Source: Firmicutes bacterium UBA2598
GTDB lineage: Bacteria; Bacillota; PH28-bin88
Direction of reading: 5' to 3'
Length of the DNA stretch: 12,484 bases
NCBI GenBank assembly: GCA_002339345.1
Contig: DDKM01000100.1
Coordinates: forward strand, 1 to 12,484
Shown: in pieces, positions 6,280 to 12,484 of the stretch
How positions within the stretch are numbered: the stretch's first letter is position 1
Layout of the letters: each line of letters begins with the position of its first letter
Program-made: the position numbers and the translations under genes
The notes under the pieces: generated by a model
Told to the model about the DNA's origin: nothing
Databases searched by the model: none
The model's input: only the letters and a program-made list of their open reading frames with translations

Positions 6280-7782
6280 ATGAGCTTAAGTATGGCCACA
6301 CCGGCCTTTCTAATTGAACGAAACCTGGATCGATGTATCCACTGCCAGGTGTGTGTGCGGCAGTGTGCCAATGAAGCCCATGGTTATGACCATGAAGAAC
6401 AGCGGGTATATTCCGACGACATGCGATGTGTCAACTGTCACCGGTGTGTGGTGCTCTGTCCCACCAGGGCGCTGAGTGTCAGGCAGTTTCCGTTGGAATT
6501 CCGGGCCAATGCCAACTGGACGGCGGAGGTCATCCACAACATCTACCTCCAGGCGGCAACGGGGGGCATCTTGTTGACCGGCATGGGTAATGATCGGCCT
6601 TATCCTATCTATTGGGACCACATGCTGATCAACGCCAGCCAGGTCACTAACCCCTCCATTGACCCCCTGCGCGAGCCCATGGAATTGAAGACATTTTTGG
6701 GTCGGAAACCGGAGAAGATTGTTATTGAAAATGGCCGTCTGAAGGAAGCGTTGCCACCGCAGTTGGAACTGGAACTGCCGGTGATGTTTTCAGCCATGTC
6801 CTTTGGTTCTATCAGCCTGAATGCCATGAAGTCCCTGGCCTTAGCGGCAGAAGCAGAGGGAACCTATTACAATACAGGGGAAGGCGGTCTGCATAAGGAC
6901 CTTTACCCCCTGGGACACCGGACCATCGTCCAGGTGGCCTCCGGTCGGTTTGGCGTGCATCCCGACTACCTTGCCGCCGGGGCGGCCATCGAGATCAAGA
7001 TCGGCCAGGGGGCCAAGCCCGGAATCGGCGGCCACCTGCCGGGAGAGAAGGTAGGCAGGGAGGTTTCGGAAACCAGGATGATCCCGGAGGGCACCGATGC
7101 CCTGTCCCCTGCGCCCCACCATGATATCTATTCCATCGAAGACCTGCGGCAGTTGATCTATTCCCTGAAGGAAGCCACCAATTACAGTAAGCCTGTTTCC
7201 GTTAAAATAGCGGCAGTACACAATGTTGCAGCCATCGCTTCGGGTATTGCGAGGGCAGGTGCGGATATCATTGCCATCGACGGGTACCGGGGTGGGACCG
7301 GTGCCACACCGTTAAGAACCAGGGACCATGTGGGTATACCCATTGAATTTGCCCTGGCCGCAGTGGACAGTCGCTTGCGGGATGAGGGTATTCGTAACCA
7401 GGTTTCCCTGGTGGTTGCGGGCAGCATCAGGCACAGTGCGGATATTGTGAAGGCGGTGGCCTTGGGTGCCGATGCCGTGTATATCGGCAGCGCCGCCCTC
7501 ATTGCCTTGGGCTGCCATATGTGCCAGAAGTGTTATACCGGAAAGTGCAACTGGGGCATTGCCACCCAGGATCCCAATCTGACCAAAAGGTTAAACCCCG
7601 AGATCGGTGCCAAGAGGGCGGCCAATTTATTAAAGGCATGGAAACATGAGATTAAAGAGATGCTGGGCGGAATGGGGATCAATGCCCTGGAAAGCCTGCG
7701 GGGCAACCGGCTGATGCTGCGCGGTATCGGCCTTACCGACCGGGAACTCAACATCCTTGGTATCAAGGCCGCCGGTGAATAG
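6280..7782 (+). CDS. gltB: Glutamate synthase FMN/Fe-S catalytic subunit (archaeal-type GltB core with N-terminal ferredoxin domain)
   Basis: This 500-residue subunit adds ammonia to 2-oxoglutarate and reduces the product to glutamate on FMN. An N-terminal dicluster ferredoxin domain carries CIHCQVCVRQC (Cys19, 22, 25, 29) and CVNCHRCVVLCP (Cys50, 53, 56, 60). The FMN-binding TIM-barrel domain follows, with typical glutamate synthase stretches such as MSFGSISLNAM, NTGEGG, AIDGYRGGTGA and ADAVYIGSAAL. Cys412, 418 and 423 give the C-x5-C-x4-C spacing of the [3Fe-4S] cluster of glutamate synthases, followed by the conserved GIATQ. The start chosen is ATG 6280, with GGAGG 9 bases upstream; the open frame extends further upstream but only inside the previous gene. 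Its length fits the short archaeal/Thermotoga form, which lacks the glutaminase and GXGXG domains encoded on either side. Confidence 0.94.
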   Translation: MSLSMATPAFLIERNLDRCIHCQVCVRQCANEAHGYDHEEQRVYSDDMRCVNCHRCVVLCPTRALSVRQFPLEFRANANWTAEVIHNIYLQAATGGILLTGMGNDRPYPIYWDHMLINASQVTNPSIDPLREPMELKTFLGRKPEKIVIENGRLKEALPPQLELELPVMFSAMSFGSISLNAMKSLALAAEAEGTYYNTGEGGLHKDLYPLGHRTIVQVASGRFGVHPDYLAAGAAIEIKIGQGAKPGIGGHLPGEKVGREVSETRMIPEGTDALSPAPHHDIYSIEDLRQLIYSLKEATNYSKPVSVKIAAVHNVAAIASGIARAGADIIAIDGYRGGTGATPLRTRDHVGIPIEFALAAVDSRLRDEGIRNQVSLVVAGSIRHSADIVKAVALGADAVYIGSAALIALGCHMCQKCYTGKCNWGIATQDPNLTKRLNPEIGAKRAANLLKAWKHEIKEMLGGMGINALESLRGNRLMLRGIGLTDRELNILGIKAAGE

Positions 7783-7816
7783 TAAGGGGCTAAACATGAA
7801 GAACGGAGGGATGTTT

Positions 7817-8278
7817 ATGCGTGTAACCGCCCGTGAGGAATACTGTGCCGGTTGCCGCTTGTGTGAGGTATATTGTGCGGTAAGCCATTCACCATACCCG
7901 GCGGATCCCGTTAAGGCCTTTCGGAAATCACCCCATCCGCCCATCTCCAGGGTCTTGGTGGAGGAACAGCGGCCGGTTTCCTTTGCCCTGCAATGCCGGC
8001 ACTGTACCGAGGCCATTTGTGTCAAGGCCTGCATCACCGGTGCCATGTACAGGGACCCGGTCACCGGTGCAGTACGCAACCAGGAGGAACGTTGTGTAGG
8101 GTGCTGGACATGCATCCTGGTCTGTCCCTTCGGGGCCATCCGGCGGGATGAACAGGGTAAAAAGGTGGCTGCCAAGTGCGATTTATGTGCAGGTGCGGTG
8201 GAACCGGCCTGTGTAAAACACTGTCCCAACGGGGCCCTTGTGGTGGAGGGAAAGGGAGGTGGCTTGAAGTGTATGTGA
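7817..8278 (+). CDS. Four-cluster ferredoxin subunit of glutamate synthase (HycB/DMSO-reductase-like Fe-S protein)
   Basis: This 153-residue cytoplasmic electron-transfer protein has four [4Fe-4S] motifs: Cys10/13/16/20, Cys60/63/68/72, Cys93/96/99/103 and Cys121/124/132/136. The pattern matches the iron-sulfur subunits of HycB/NrfC type. Its place between the FMN subunit and the FAD oxidoreductase implies that it wires electrons from NAD(P)H to the synthase. The start is ATG 7817, 6 bases after GGAGGG (7805-7810). ATG 7796, with AAGGGG 8 bases upstream, is the alternative and would add seven residues. Its last 10 bases overlap the start of the oxidoreductase gene, indicating coupled translation. 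Confidence 0.9.
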   Translation: MRVTAREEYCAGCRLCEVYCAVSHSPYPADPVKAFRKSPHPPISRVLVEEQRPVSFALQCRHCTEAICVKACITGAMYRDPVTGAVRNQEERCVGCWTCILVCPFGAIRRDEQGKKVAAKCDLCAGAVEPACVKHCPNGALVVEGKGGGLKCM

Positions 8279-9537
8279 TCATCGGAAATTCTGCCGCCGC
8301 AGTCGGAGCCGTGGAAGCCATCCGTAGGGTGGATGACCGGGGACCGATCACCCTAATCGCAGCGGAGCCCTACCACACCTATTCCCGTCCCCTGATTTCC
8401 TATTACCTGGCCGGAAAGGTCACCGAAGAACAGATGGCATACCGGCCAAGGGATTTTTACATCCAAAACGGGGTAAAAACCCTGCTGGGTCGCAAGGCGG
8501 AGGCCGTTGACACCAGGGCCAGGCGGGTGGTACTGGCTGACGGTGAAGGGGTGGCATACCAGAAATTGCTCATTGCCACCGGTGGCCGGCCCTTCGTACC
8601 TCCGGTGCAGGGACTGGACAAAGCGGGTGTGTTTACCTTTACAACCATGGATGATGTCAAGGCCATGGCCAAGGAAGCCACACCTGGTGCCAGGGCGGTA
8701 GTGATAGGGGCAGGATTGATCGGCTTGAAGGCTGCTGAGGCCTTGATCCGCAAGGGGCTGCAGGTGACGGTGGTGGAACTGGCGAACCGTGTGCTCAGCG
8801 CTATCCTGGACCAGGAAGGTGCTGCCATTGTCCAGGCCCATCTGGAAAAACAGGGTATCTGCTTCCTTCTGAACAACACCGTCACCCAGGTTACCGGTGA
8901 GGAGCGGATAAAGGGAGTACTGCTACAGGACGGGCAGGAACTGGCTTGTGACCTGTTGGTTGTGGCTATAGGTGTGGTACCCAACACTGCAGTGGCTACC
9001 GGCACCGGGATCCGGGTAAACCGGGGTATTCTGGTGGATGACACCCTTTGCACCTCCGAAGCGGATATCTATGCTGCCGGTGACGTATCAGAAGGATATG
9101 ACATGGTACACGGCACCTGGCGGGTACTGCCCTTGTTGCCCAACGCTTACCGCCAAGGTGAGGTTGCAGGGCTCAATATGGCGGGGCAAGTTGCCAAATT
9201 TGCCGGTGGGTTTGCCATGAACGCCATTGGCTTGTTTGGCTTACCCATTTTAACTGCCGGCCTGGCCTGGCCGGAGGGTGAGGGATACCGGGTGCTGGTG
9301 CGGGCAGACGAGGAAAGGCAGAACTACCGTAAGGTGGTGCTGAAGGATGACCGGGTTGTGGGATTTATTCTGATCAACCAGGTGGACCGGGCGGGTATCC
9401 TTACCAGCCTGATAGCCGCTAAAACCGATGTGTGCGGTTTTGAAGAAGGCTTGCTAGAGCCAGGTTTCGGATATGTGCATATACCGGTGGAGTTGCGCCA
9501 CCAGCGTCTTTTGCAGGGGGTGGGTACAGGATGGTAA
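8269..9537 (+). CDS. NAD(P)H/FAD-dependent oxidoreductase subunit of glutamate synthase
   Basis: This 422-residue pyridine nucleotide-disulfide-type flavoprotein probably feeds electrons from NAD(P)H to the Fe-S subunits of the synthase. The N-terminal FAD motif is the variant VIIGNSAAAVGAVEAIR (from residue 3), usual in the NirB/NADH-oxidase-like branch. A second nucleotide-binding motif, VVIGAGLIGLKAAEAL, lies near residue 147, and the C-terminal FAD contact IYAAGDV is near residue 268. No redox-active CxxxxC pair is visible near the N-terminus, so it is not a disulfide reductase. The start is GTG 8269, 9 bases after GGGAGG (8254-8259). It overlaps the ferredoxin gene by 10 bases and the next gene by 7. 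This subunit replaces GltD of the classical bacterial enzyme. Confidence 0.9.
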   Translation: MYVIIGNSAAAVGAVEAIRRVDDRGPITLIAAEPYHTYSRPLISYYLAGKVTEEQMAYRPRDFYIQNGVKTLLGRKAEAVDTRARRVVLADGEGVAYQKLLIATGGRPFVPPVQGLDKAGVFTFTTMDDVKAMAKEATPGARAVVIGAGLIGLKAAEALIRKGLQVTVVELANRVLSAILDQEGAAIVQAHLEKQGICFLLNNTVTQVTGEERIKGVLLQDGQELACDLLVVAIGVVPNTAVATGTGIRVNRGILVDDTLCTSEADIYAAGDVSEGYDMVHGTWRVLPLLPNAYRQGEVAGLNMAGQVAKFAGGFAMNAIGLFGLPILTAGLAWPEGEGYRVLVRADEERQNYRKVVLKDDRVVGFILINQVDRAGILTSLIAAKTDVCGFEEGLLEPGFGYVHIPVELRHQRLLQGVGTGW

Positions 9538-10271
9538 CCATAGATTCCAGGGGCATTTATTACCGGGATTTGAACAGGATGATCAAACAAGCCATTAACG
9601 ACGGCGCCGGTGAAGTGGTCCTCAAAAACGTCAACGGGCAGCGCTATATCGGTGACGGCCTGCGGGGCAGCCAGCGCATCGTCATTGAAGGAACCCCCGG
9701 CAATGATTTGGCTGCCTATATGGATGGGCTGGAAATCCTGGTTAAGGGTAATGCCCAGGATGGTGTGGCCAATACCATGAATGACGGTACCGTGGTGATT
9801 TACGGGGATGCCGGGGACACCATGGGATATGCCATGCGTGGTGGCCAGGTGTATGTACGGGGCCATGCTGGATGCCGGGTGGCCATTCACATGAAGGAAT
9901 ACCAGGACAAGGTGCCGTTGATGGTAATCGGGGGCCGGGCGGGCGACTTCCTTGGCGAATACATGGCCGGGGGCATCCTGGTGGTCCTTGGACTTGGCCT
10001 GCAGCCGGGTGAGGACATTGTAGGGGATTTCTGCGGCACCGGTATGCATGGTGGGGTAATGTACATCAGGGGGCAGGTTGCCGATTACCAGCTAGGTCGT
10101 GAAGTTAAGCTGGTGTCACTGGATGAAGGGGATTATCAGCGATTGCATGCTATTGTCCAGAGGTTTGCGGGTTATTTCCGGCTAAACACCAGCCGCATCA
10201 TGGCGGAGCCTTTCCATAAGTTGATTCCTTACAACAAGCGTCCCTATGGTGACCTGTACGCCAAGGCCTAG
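9531..10271 (+). CDS. Glutamate synthase GXGXG (beta-helix) subunit
   Basis: This 246-residue protein corresponds to the C-terminal beta-helix domain of GltB, here as a separate polypeptide. Glycine-rich repeats along its length (for example GDGLRGSQRIVIEG, GTVVIYGDAGDTMGYAMRGG and GDFCGTGMHGG) form the right-handed helix. In the fused enzyme this domain is structural, linking the glutaminase and synthase domains. ATG 9531 overlaps the end of the oxidoreductase gene by 7 bases, giving stop-start coupling. It is the last gene of the operon, followed by a terminator about 100 bases later. The same fold also occurs in formylmethanofuran dehydrogenase subunit C, but the operon context makes glutamate synthase the clear call. 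Confidence 0.92.
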   Translation: MVTIDSRGIYYRDLNRMIKQAINDGAGEVVLKNVNGQRYIGDGLRGSQRIVIEGTPGNDLAAYMDGLEILVKGNAQDGVANTMNDGTVVIYGDAGDTMGYAMRGGQVYVRGHAGCRVAIHMKEYQDKVPLMVIGGRAGDFLGEYMAGGILVVLGLGLQPGEDIVGDFCGTGMHGGVMYIRGQVADYQLGREVKLVSLDEGDYQRLHAIVQRFAGYFRLNTSRIMAEPFHKLIPYNKRPYGDLYAKA

Positions 10272-10290
10272 GAAACATGTCATCCATCAT

Positions 10291-10334
10291 ACCGCGATCC
10301 TGCGGTCAACCTTGATCCTTGTGGATGTAAGGTT
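10291..10334 (+). other. Two small hairpins in the 3' region of the glutamate synthase operon
   Basis: ACCGC (10291-10295) pairs with GCGGT (10302-10306). AACCTT (10308-10313) pairs with AAGGTT (10329-10334), enclosing ATCC/GGAT around a TTGT loop. Neither is followed by a U-tract, so they are not terminators. They may protect the 3' end of the message; no specific function is evident. Confidence 0.35.
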
Positions 10335-10369
10335 ATACCGTCATTCATCGGCTAATCACTCCTTTTTCG

Positions 10370-10397
10370 CCCGGGGCCCTTGCCCGGGAATTTTTTT
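10370..10397 (+). terminator. Intrinsic terminator of the glutamate synthase operon
   Basis: CCCGGG at 10370-10375 pairs with CCCGGG at 10383-10388 around a 7-base loop and is followed, after AA, by seven Ts (10391-10397). It lies about 100 bases after the last glutamate synthase gene. Confidence 0.8.
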
Positions 10398-10440
10398 CGT
10401 GAACGTAATCACTTTTTACAAAATACAAAATTGTCAATAA

Positions 10441-10487
10441 ACAATATAACCAAAATATTGTCACATTACAGAAATCTTTTGTATTAT
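10441..10487 (+). promoter_or_regulatory. Promoter of the TAXI receptor gene with an overlapping inverted repeat
   Basis: TTGTCA (10458-10463) and TATTAT (10482-10487) are 18 bases apart and make a good sigma-A promoter about 100 bases before the gene. A perfect inverted repeat, ACAATAT (10441-10447) and ATATTGT (10455-10461) with a 7-base spacer, overlaps the -35 box. A further ATTGT lies at 10430-10434. The repeat may be an operator, but it does not match a consensus I recognise. The whole 10398-10580 stretch is much more AT-rich than the coding DNA around it. Confidence 0.5.
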
Positions 10488-10586
10488 AAGTTTAATCTTT
10501 GATTGTACATAAGGAGGGGTGTTTTCAAGTAAGAACCATTGAAGCAGGTTGTTTTTATTTAGAAATATTTTGAAAAAGGAGGAAGC

Positions 10587-11978
10587 ATGATGAGGATCAA
10601 AAGGTCTACAGCTCTGATTTTTGTCTTAGTCCTCATGGCCATTGCCCTTGTTGCCGTGGGATGTGGTGGCCAGAAAACCGCTGAAGCTCCGGCACCTGCC
10701 CCTGCCCCGGCACCTGCTCCGGCTCCGGCACCGGCTCCCACTCCTGAGCCGACCCCAACACCGGTACCCGAACCGGCTGCTCCGGCAACACCAGCTCCGA
10801 CCACTCCGACACCAGCGGCACCGGCTGCAACTACCCCAACAGCACCGGCACCAGCGCCAACAACTCCGGCTCCGGCCCCGGCCAAACCAGCGGCACCGGC
10901 TGCAACTACCCCAACAGCACCGGCACCAGCGCCAACAACTCCGGCTCCGGCCCCCACTACACCGGCAGCGCCGACTCCGACAACTCCGGCAGCACCGGCC
11001 CCGGCACCCACTCCGGCTGAGCCTAAATGGACATACACCTTGGAAAACGCTAACAAGGCCAAATGGCCGAGATCTTTGACCATTGGCGCGGGCTCCATCG
11101 GCGGCGTGTACTACCCGTACATGGGCGCATGGGCTAAGATCATTGAAAAGGCTTTGGGGGTTCCAGCGAGTGTACAGGTAACAGGCGGCCCCAATAACAA
11201 CATCCAGTTGACTGAACTTAATGACCTTGACCTGGGTGGCACCACCATGGGCCCGGCCTGGGAAGCCTGGAACGGCCAGGGCGCTTGGACCAAGGGTATT
11301 AAGTACCGTAACTTCAGAGCCATTTTCCCGATGTATGACACCTATTCCTTCTGGTGGGCCTTTGAAGGCGCCGGTATCACCAGTCTCCGTGACCTGGAAG
11401 GCAAGGTGGTCGGCGTAGGCCCCACCGGTGGTACTCCGGGAACCTATCACCCGTTGTTCCTGCAGGAACTGGGGATTAAGCCCAAGACTATCCGTTACGG
11501 TGGGGCCAGTGACCTGGCATCCCAGCACCTGGATCGGCAACTGGATGCCAACAGCTTTGCGTCCGGTATTCCTGCCGCCGTCGTGATGGAAACGGCTGCC
11601 CAGCGCAAGATTGTGCTATTTGGTGTTGACGGAGCCGACAGGGATAAAATTGTAGCGAAATATCCCTTCTGGAGCCCGACGGTCATTCCAGCGAAGACAT
11701 TCGGTGATTGGCAGAATTATGATGTCCCCACAGTGGGTATGTTTAACTTTGCCATTGCCAACAAGAACCTGCCCGATGACCTGGTATACTTGATCGTCAA
11801 AGCGGTGTTCGATAACCAGGAAAGCCTGGTCACCGCTGTGAAAGCGGCAGTAGAGACCGTGCCCAAGAACGTGACCAAAAACACCTTCCTGCCCATGCAC
11901 CCAGGTGCCATCAAGTACTATGAGGACATCGGCATTAAATTACCAGCCGCTGTTTACCCGCCTGAATATAAGAGATAA
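10587..11978 (+). CDS. TAXI-family TRAP transporter solute-binding lipoprotein with a long Pro/Ala/Thr linker
   Basis: This 463-residue exported lipoprotein probably binds a small organic solute outside the cell membrane. Residues 1-25 form a lipoprotein signal peptide (positive n-region, hydrophobic core, lipobox VAVGC) with lipidated Cys26. Residues about 34-144 are almost only Pro, Ala and Thr with a few Glu/Lys. The TAXI domain starts near Trp148, with the family's typical SLTIGAGSIGGVYYPYMGAWA opening stretch, a TGGPNNNIQL segment and a GGTPGTYHPLF segment. TAXI receptors are usually about 320-330 residues, so the excess is the linker. ATG 10587 and ATG 10590 are both possible after AGGAGG. 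It has its own promoter and terminator, and no small (DctQ) or large (DctM) TRAP membrane subunit follows, so its permease must be elsewhere or absent. The ligand cannot be read from sequence. Confidence 0.88.
   Translation: MMRIKRSTALIFVLVLMAIALVAVGCGGQKTAEAPAPAPAPAPAPAPAPAPTPEPTPTPVPEPAAPATPAPTTPTPAAPAATTPTAPAPAPTTPAPAPAKPAAPAATTPTAPAPAPTTPAPAPTTPAAPTPTTPAAPAPAPTPAEPKWTYTLENANKAKWPRSLTIGAGSIGGVYYPYMGAWAKIIEKALGVPASVQVTGGPNNNIQLTELNDLDLGGTTMGPAWEAWNGQGAWTKGIKYRNFRAIFPMYDTYSFWWAFEGAGITSLRDLEGKVVGVGPTGGTPGTYHPLFLQELGIKPKTIRYGGASDLASQHLDRQLDANSFASGIPAAVVMETAAQRKIVLFGVDGADRDKIVAKYPFWSPTVIPAKTFGDWQNYDVPTVGMFNFAIANKNLPDDLVYLIVKAVFDNQESLVTAVKAAVETVPKNVTKNTFLPMHPGAIKYYEDIGIKLPAAVYPPEYKR
10811..10954 (+). 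repeat. Perfect 69-bp direct repeat within the TAXI linker
   Basis: Bases 10811-10879 and 10886-10954 are identical, with a period of 75 bp (25 codons), and encode two copies of a Pro/Ala/Thr-rich unit beginning PAAPAATTPT. Shorter imperfect copies of the same codons surround them. The identity includes third codon positions, pointing to recent duplication by slippage or unequal recombination. Confidence 0.9.
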
Positions 11979-12028
11979 CACCTAATCCAAATTGGCGGCG
12001 AAGTAACATCTAGCCCAGCACAGCAAAG

Positions 12029-12070
12029 CAAGGCGCCCATCATCTTAAACGGTGGGCGCCTTGTTAATTT
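12029..12070 (+). terminator. Terminator after the TAXI receptor gene
   Basis: An 11-bp perfect stem (12029-12039 with 12053-12063, core AAGGCGCCCA/TGGGCGCCTT) extends by a G-U and a C-G pair. It is followed by TTAATTT, a weak U-tract. It lies about 50 bases after the stop codon. Confidence 0.72.
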
Positions 12071-12081
12071 ATGGCGGAATC

Positions 12082-12110
12082 TTGACTCCCGTCTGCTACC
12101 CTAGTATAAT
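12082..12110 (+). promoter_or_regulatory. Consensus promoter of the tRNA genes
   Basis: TTGACT (12082-12087) and a perfect TATAAT (12105-12110) are 17 bases apart, a near-consensus sigma-A promoter. Transcription should start near 12117, about 20 bases before the first tRNA. Confidence 0.85.
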
Positions 12111-12136
12111 GAACCCTGCAAAGGACATCGCGCCAT

Positions 12137-12212
12137 GGGCGTGTAGCTCAGGTGGGAGAGCGTCAGGTTCGCATTCTGAAGGCCAGGGGTTCGAGTCCCC
12201 TCACGTCCACCA
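12137..12212 (+). tRNA. tRNA-Ala (anticodon CGC)
   Basis: A full 76-base cloverleaf can be drawn. The acceptor stem is GGGCGTG (12137-12143) with CACGTCC (12202-12208), the D stem GCTC/GAGC, and the anticodon stem TCAGG/TCTGA. The anticodon CGC is at 12170-12172 in the loop TTCGCAT, and the T arm AGGGG/CCCCT carries a TTCGAGT loop. The discriminator is A, and CCA is encoded (12210-12212). The acceptor stem has the G3-U70 wobble pair, the main identity element for alanyl-tRNA synthetase, which agrees with an anticodon reading GCG. Confidence 0.92.
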
Positions 12213-12300
12213 AGCTAATGTTAGACCACTGTTTAACGGTAAGTATAATGTCGGTAAGTGGGGAGCAACAGACTACTTTTGCATCCTTTAAGCCACTCTT

Positions 12301-12337
12301 GCAGTTCATTGAGGGTCAATGTTGAGCTGCTATTTTT
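12301..12337 (+). terminator. Possible intrinsic terminator directly upstream of tRNA-Val
   Basis: GCAGTTCA (12301-12308) pairs with TGAGCTGC (12323-12330), 8 bp with one G-U, and encloses TTGA/TCAA around GGG. TATTTTT (12331-12337) follows and ends on the base before the first nucleotide of tRNA-Val. It may terminate the tRNA-Ala transcript or be a processing structure in a joint precursor. Confidence 0.5.
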
Positions 12338-12412
12338 GGGCGATTAGCTCAGGGGGAGAGCACTTGCTTCACACGCAAGGGGTCGTAGGTTCAAATCCTA
12401 CATCGCCCACCA
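12338..12412 (+). tRNA. tRNA-Val (anticodon CAC)
   Basis: A 75-base cloverleaf can be drawn. The acceptor stem is GGGCGAT (12338-12344) with ATCGCCC (12402-12408), the D stem GCTC/GAGC, and the anticodon stem CTTGC/GCAAG. The anticodon CAC is at 12370-12372, and the T arm GTAGG/CCTAC carries a TTCAAAT loop. The discriminator is A and CCA is encoded. It reads the GUG valine codon. Confidence 0.93.
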
Positions 12413-12426
12413 TTCTTAAAAAATTT

Positions 12427-12455
12427 ACCTTCCTTCGGGGAGGTTATTTTTATTT
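12427..12455 (+). terminator. Intrinsic terminator after tRNA-Val
   Basis: ACCTTCC (12427-12433) pairs with GGGAGGT (12438-12444) around a TTCG tetraloop, followed by TATTTTTATTT. It ends the tRNA transcript. Nothing recognisable follows to the end of the window. Confidence 0.85.
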
Positions 12456-12484
12456 GGCCTCCATCATTGATAGGGTGGATGTTT

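Noticed and set aside
8176..8268. Upstream extension of the oxidoreductase reading frame
   Set aside because: It overlaps the last cysteine motif of the ferredoxin gene, and the FAD-binding strand begins right after GTG 8269.
10511..10560. Possible leader peptide (GTG 10519 to TGA 10542) after AAGGAGG, with a small stem and T-run
   Set aside because: The ribosome site is only 1 base from the GTG, the peptide is seven codons with no repeated residue, and the AACC/GGTT stem is only 4 bp.
10559..11540. Long minus-strand open frames rich in Gly/Ala/Val or Arg/Cys/Ser opposite the TAXI gene
   Set aside because: They are mirror images of the repetitive Pro/Ala linker codons, with no ribosome site or recognisable domain.
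12221..12249. Promoter for tRNA-Val between the two tRNAs (TTAGAC-17-TATAAT)
   Set aside because: The -10 is perfect but the -35 matches consensus at only two positions. It is kept only as a point inside the tRNA-Val finding.
12052..12291. A 79-codon open frame on the plus strand after the TAXI gene
   Set aside because: It reads straight through the tRNA-Ala gene and the terminator; the predicted peptide is the familiar artefact of translating a tRNA.
1..12484. CRISPR arrays, insertion sequences or integration sites
   Set aside because: No regularly spaced repeats, transposase-like frames, or duplicated tRNA ends next to the tRNAs were seen.

Overview
The window reads as a chromosomal segment of an anaerobic, moderately GC-rich Gram-positive bacterium, probably a Clostridia-class Firmicute of the Desulfotomaculum/Pelotomaculum/Moorella kind. 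This is inferred from strong AGGAGG-type ribosome sites, frequent GTG/TTG starts, ferredoxin-rich enzymes, a TAXI-type lipoprotein receptor, CCA-encoded tRNAs and an ANTAR-type RNA attenuator. I could not search a database, so the taxonomy is tentative.

Left part (1-2610, + strand): the last 34 codons of a probable YprB-like RNase H-fold protein, followed by two unrelated-looking major facilitator transporters in tandem. A hairpin terminator (2668-2701) separates them from a convergent minus-strand block.

Minus-strand block (4822 down to 2712): a broken carboxylate-amine ligase (YbdK/GCS2 family) that has lost roughly its middle 225 residues and changed frame, then a FixC-like flavoprotein and a FixX-like ferredoxin that abut each other. 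FixA/FixB (ETF) genes are not in the window.

Centre (4909-10397, + strand): the main feature, an operon for a five-subunit 'archaeal/Thermotoga-type' split glutamate synthase. Its order is glutaminase (class II amidotransferase), ferredoxin+FMN synthase subunit, four-cluster ferredoxin, NAD(P)H/FAD oxidoreductase, GXGXG beta-helix subunit. Genes are spaced by 34 nt or less, or overlap. Glutamine is hydrolysed by the first subunit. The ammonia is used with 2-oxoglutarate at the FMN site, and electrons arrive from NAD(P)H through the flavoprotein and Fe-S subunits. The leader carries a sigma-A promoter, two tandem hairpins whose six-base loops both begin with A and have G at position 4, and a long intrinsic terminator whose 5' arm overlaps the second hairpin. 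That is the architecture of an ANTAR-protein antitermination site, so expression is probably controlled by an ANTAR regulator encoded elsewhere.

Right part (10398-12484): an AT-rich promoter region with a small inverted repeat, then a TAXI-family TRAP solute-binding lipoprotein with an unusually long Pro/Ala/Thr linker containing a perfect 69-bp direct repeat. No TRAP membrane subunits follow it. It ends in a strong hairpin, after which come a consensus promoter, tRNA-Ala(CGC), a hairpin plus U-tract lying directly against the next tRNA, tRNA-Val(CAC), and a UUCG-loop terminator.
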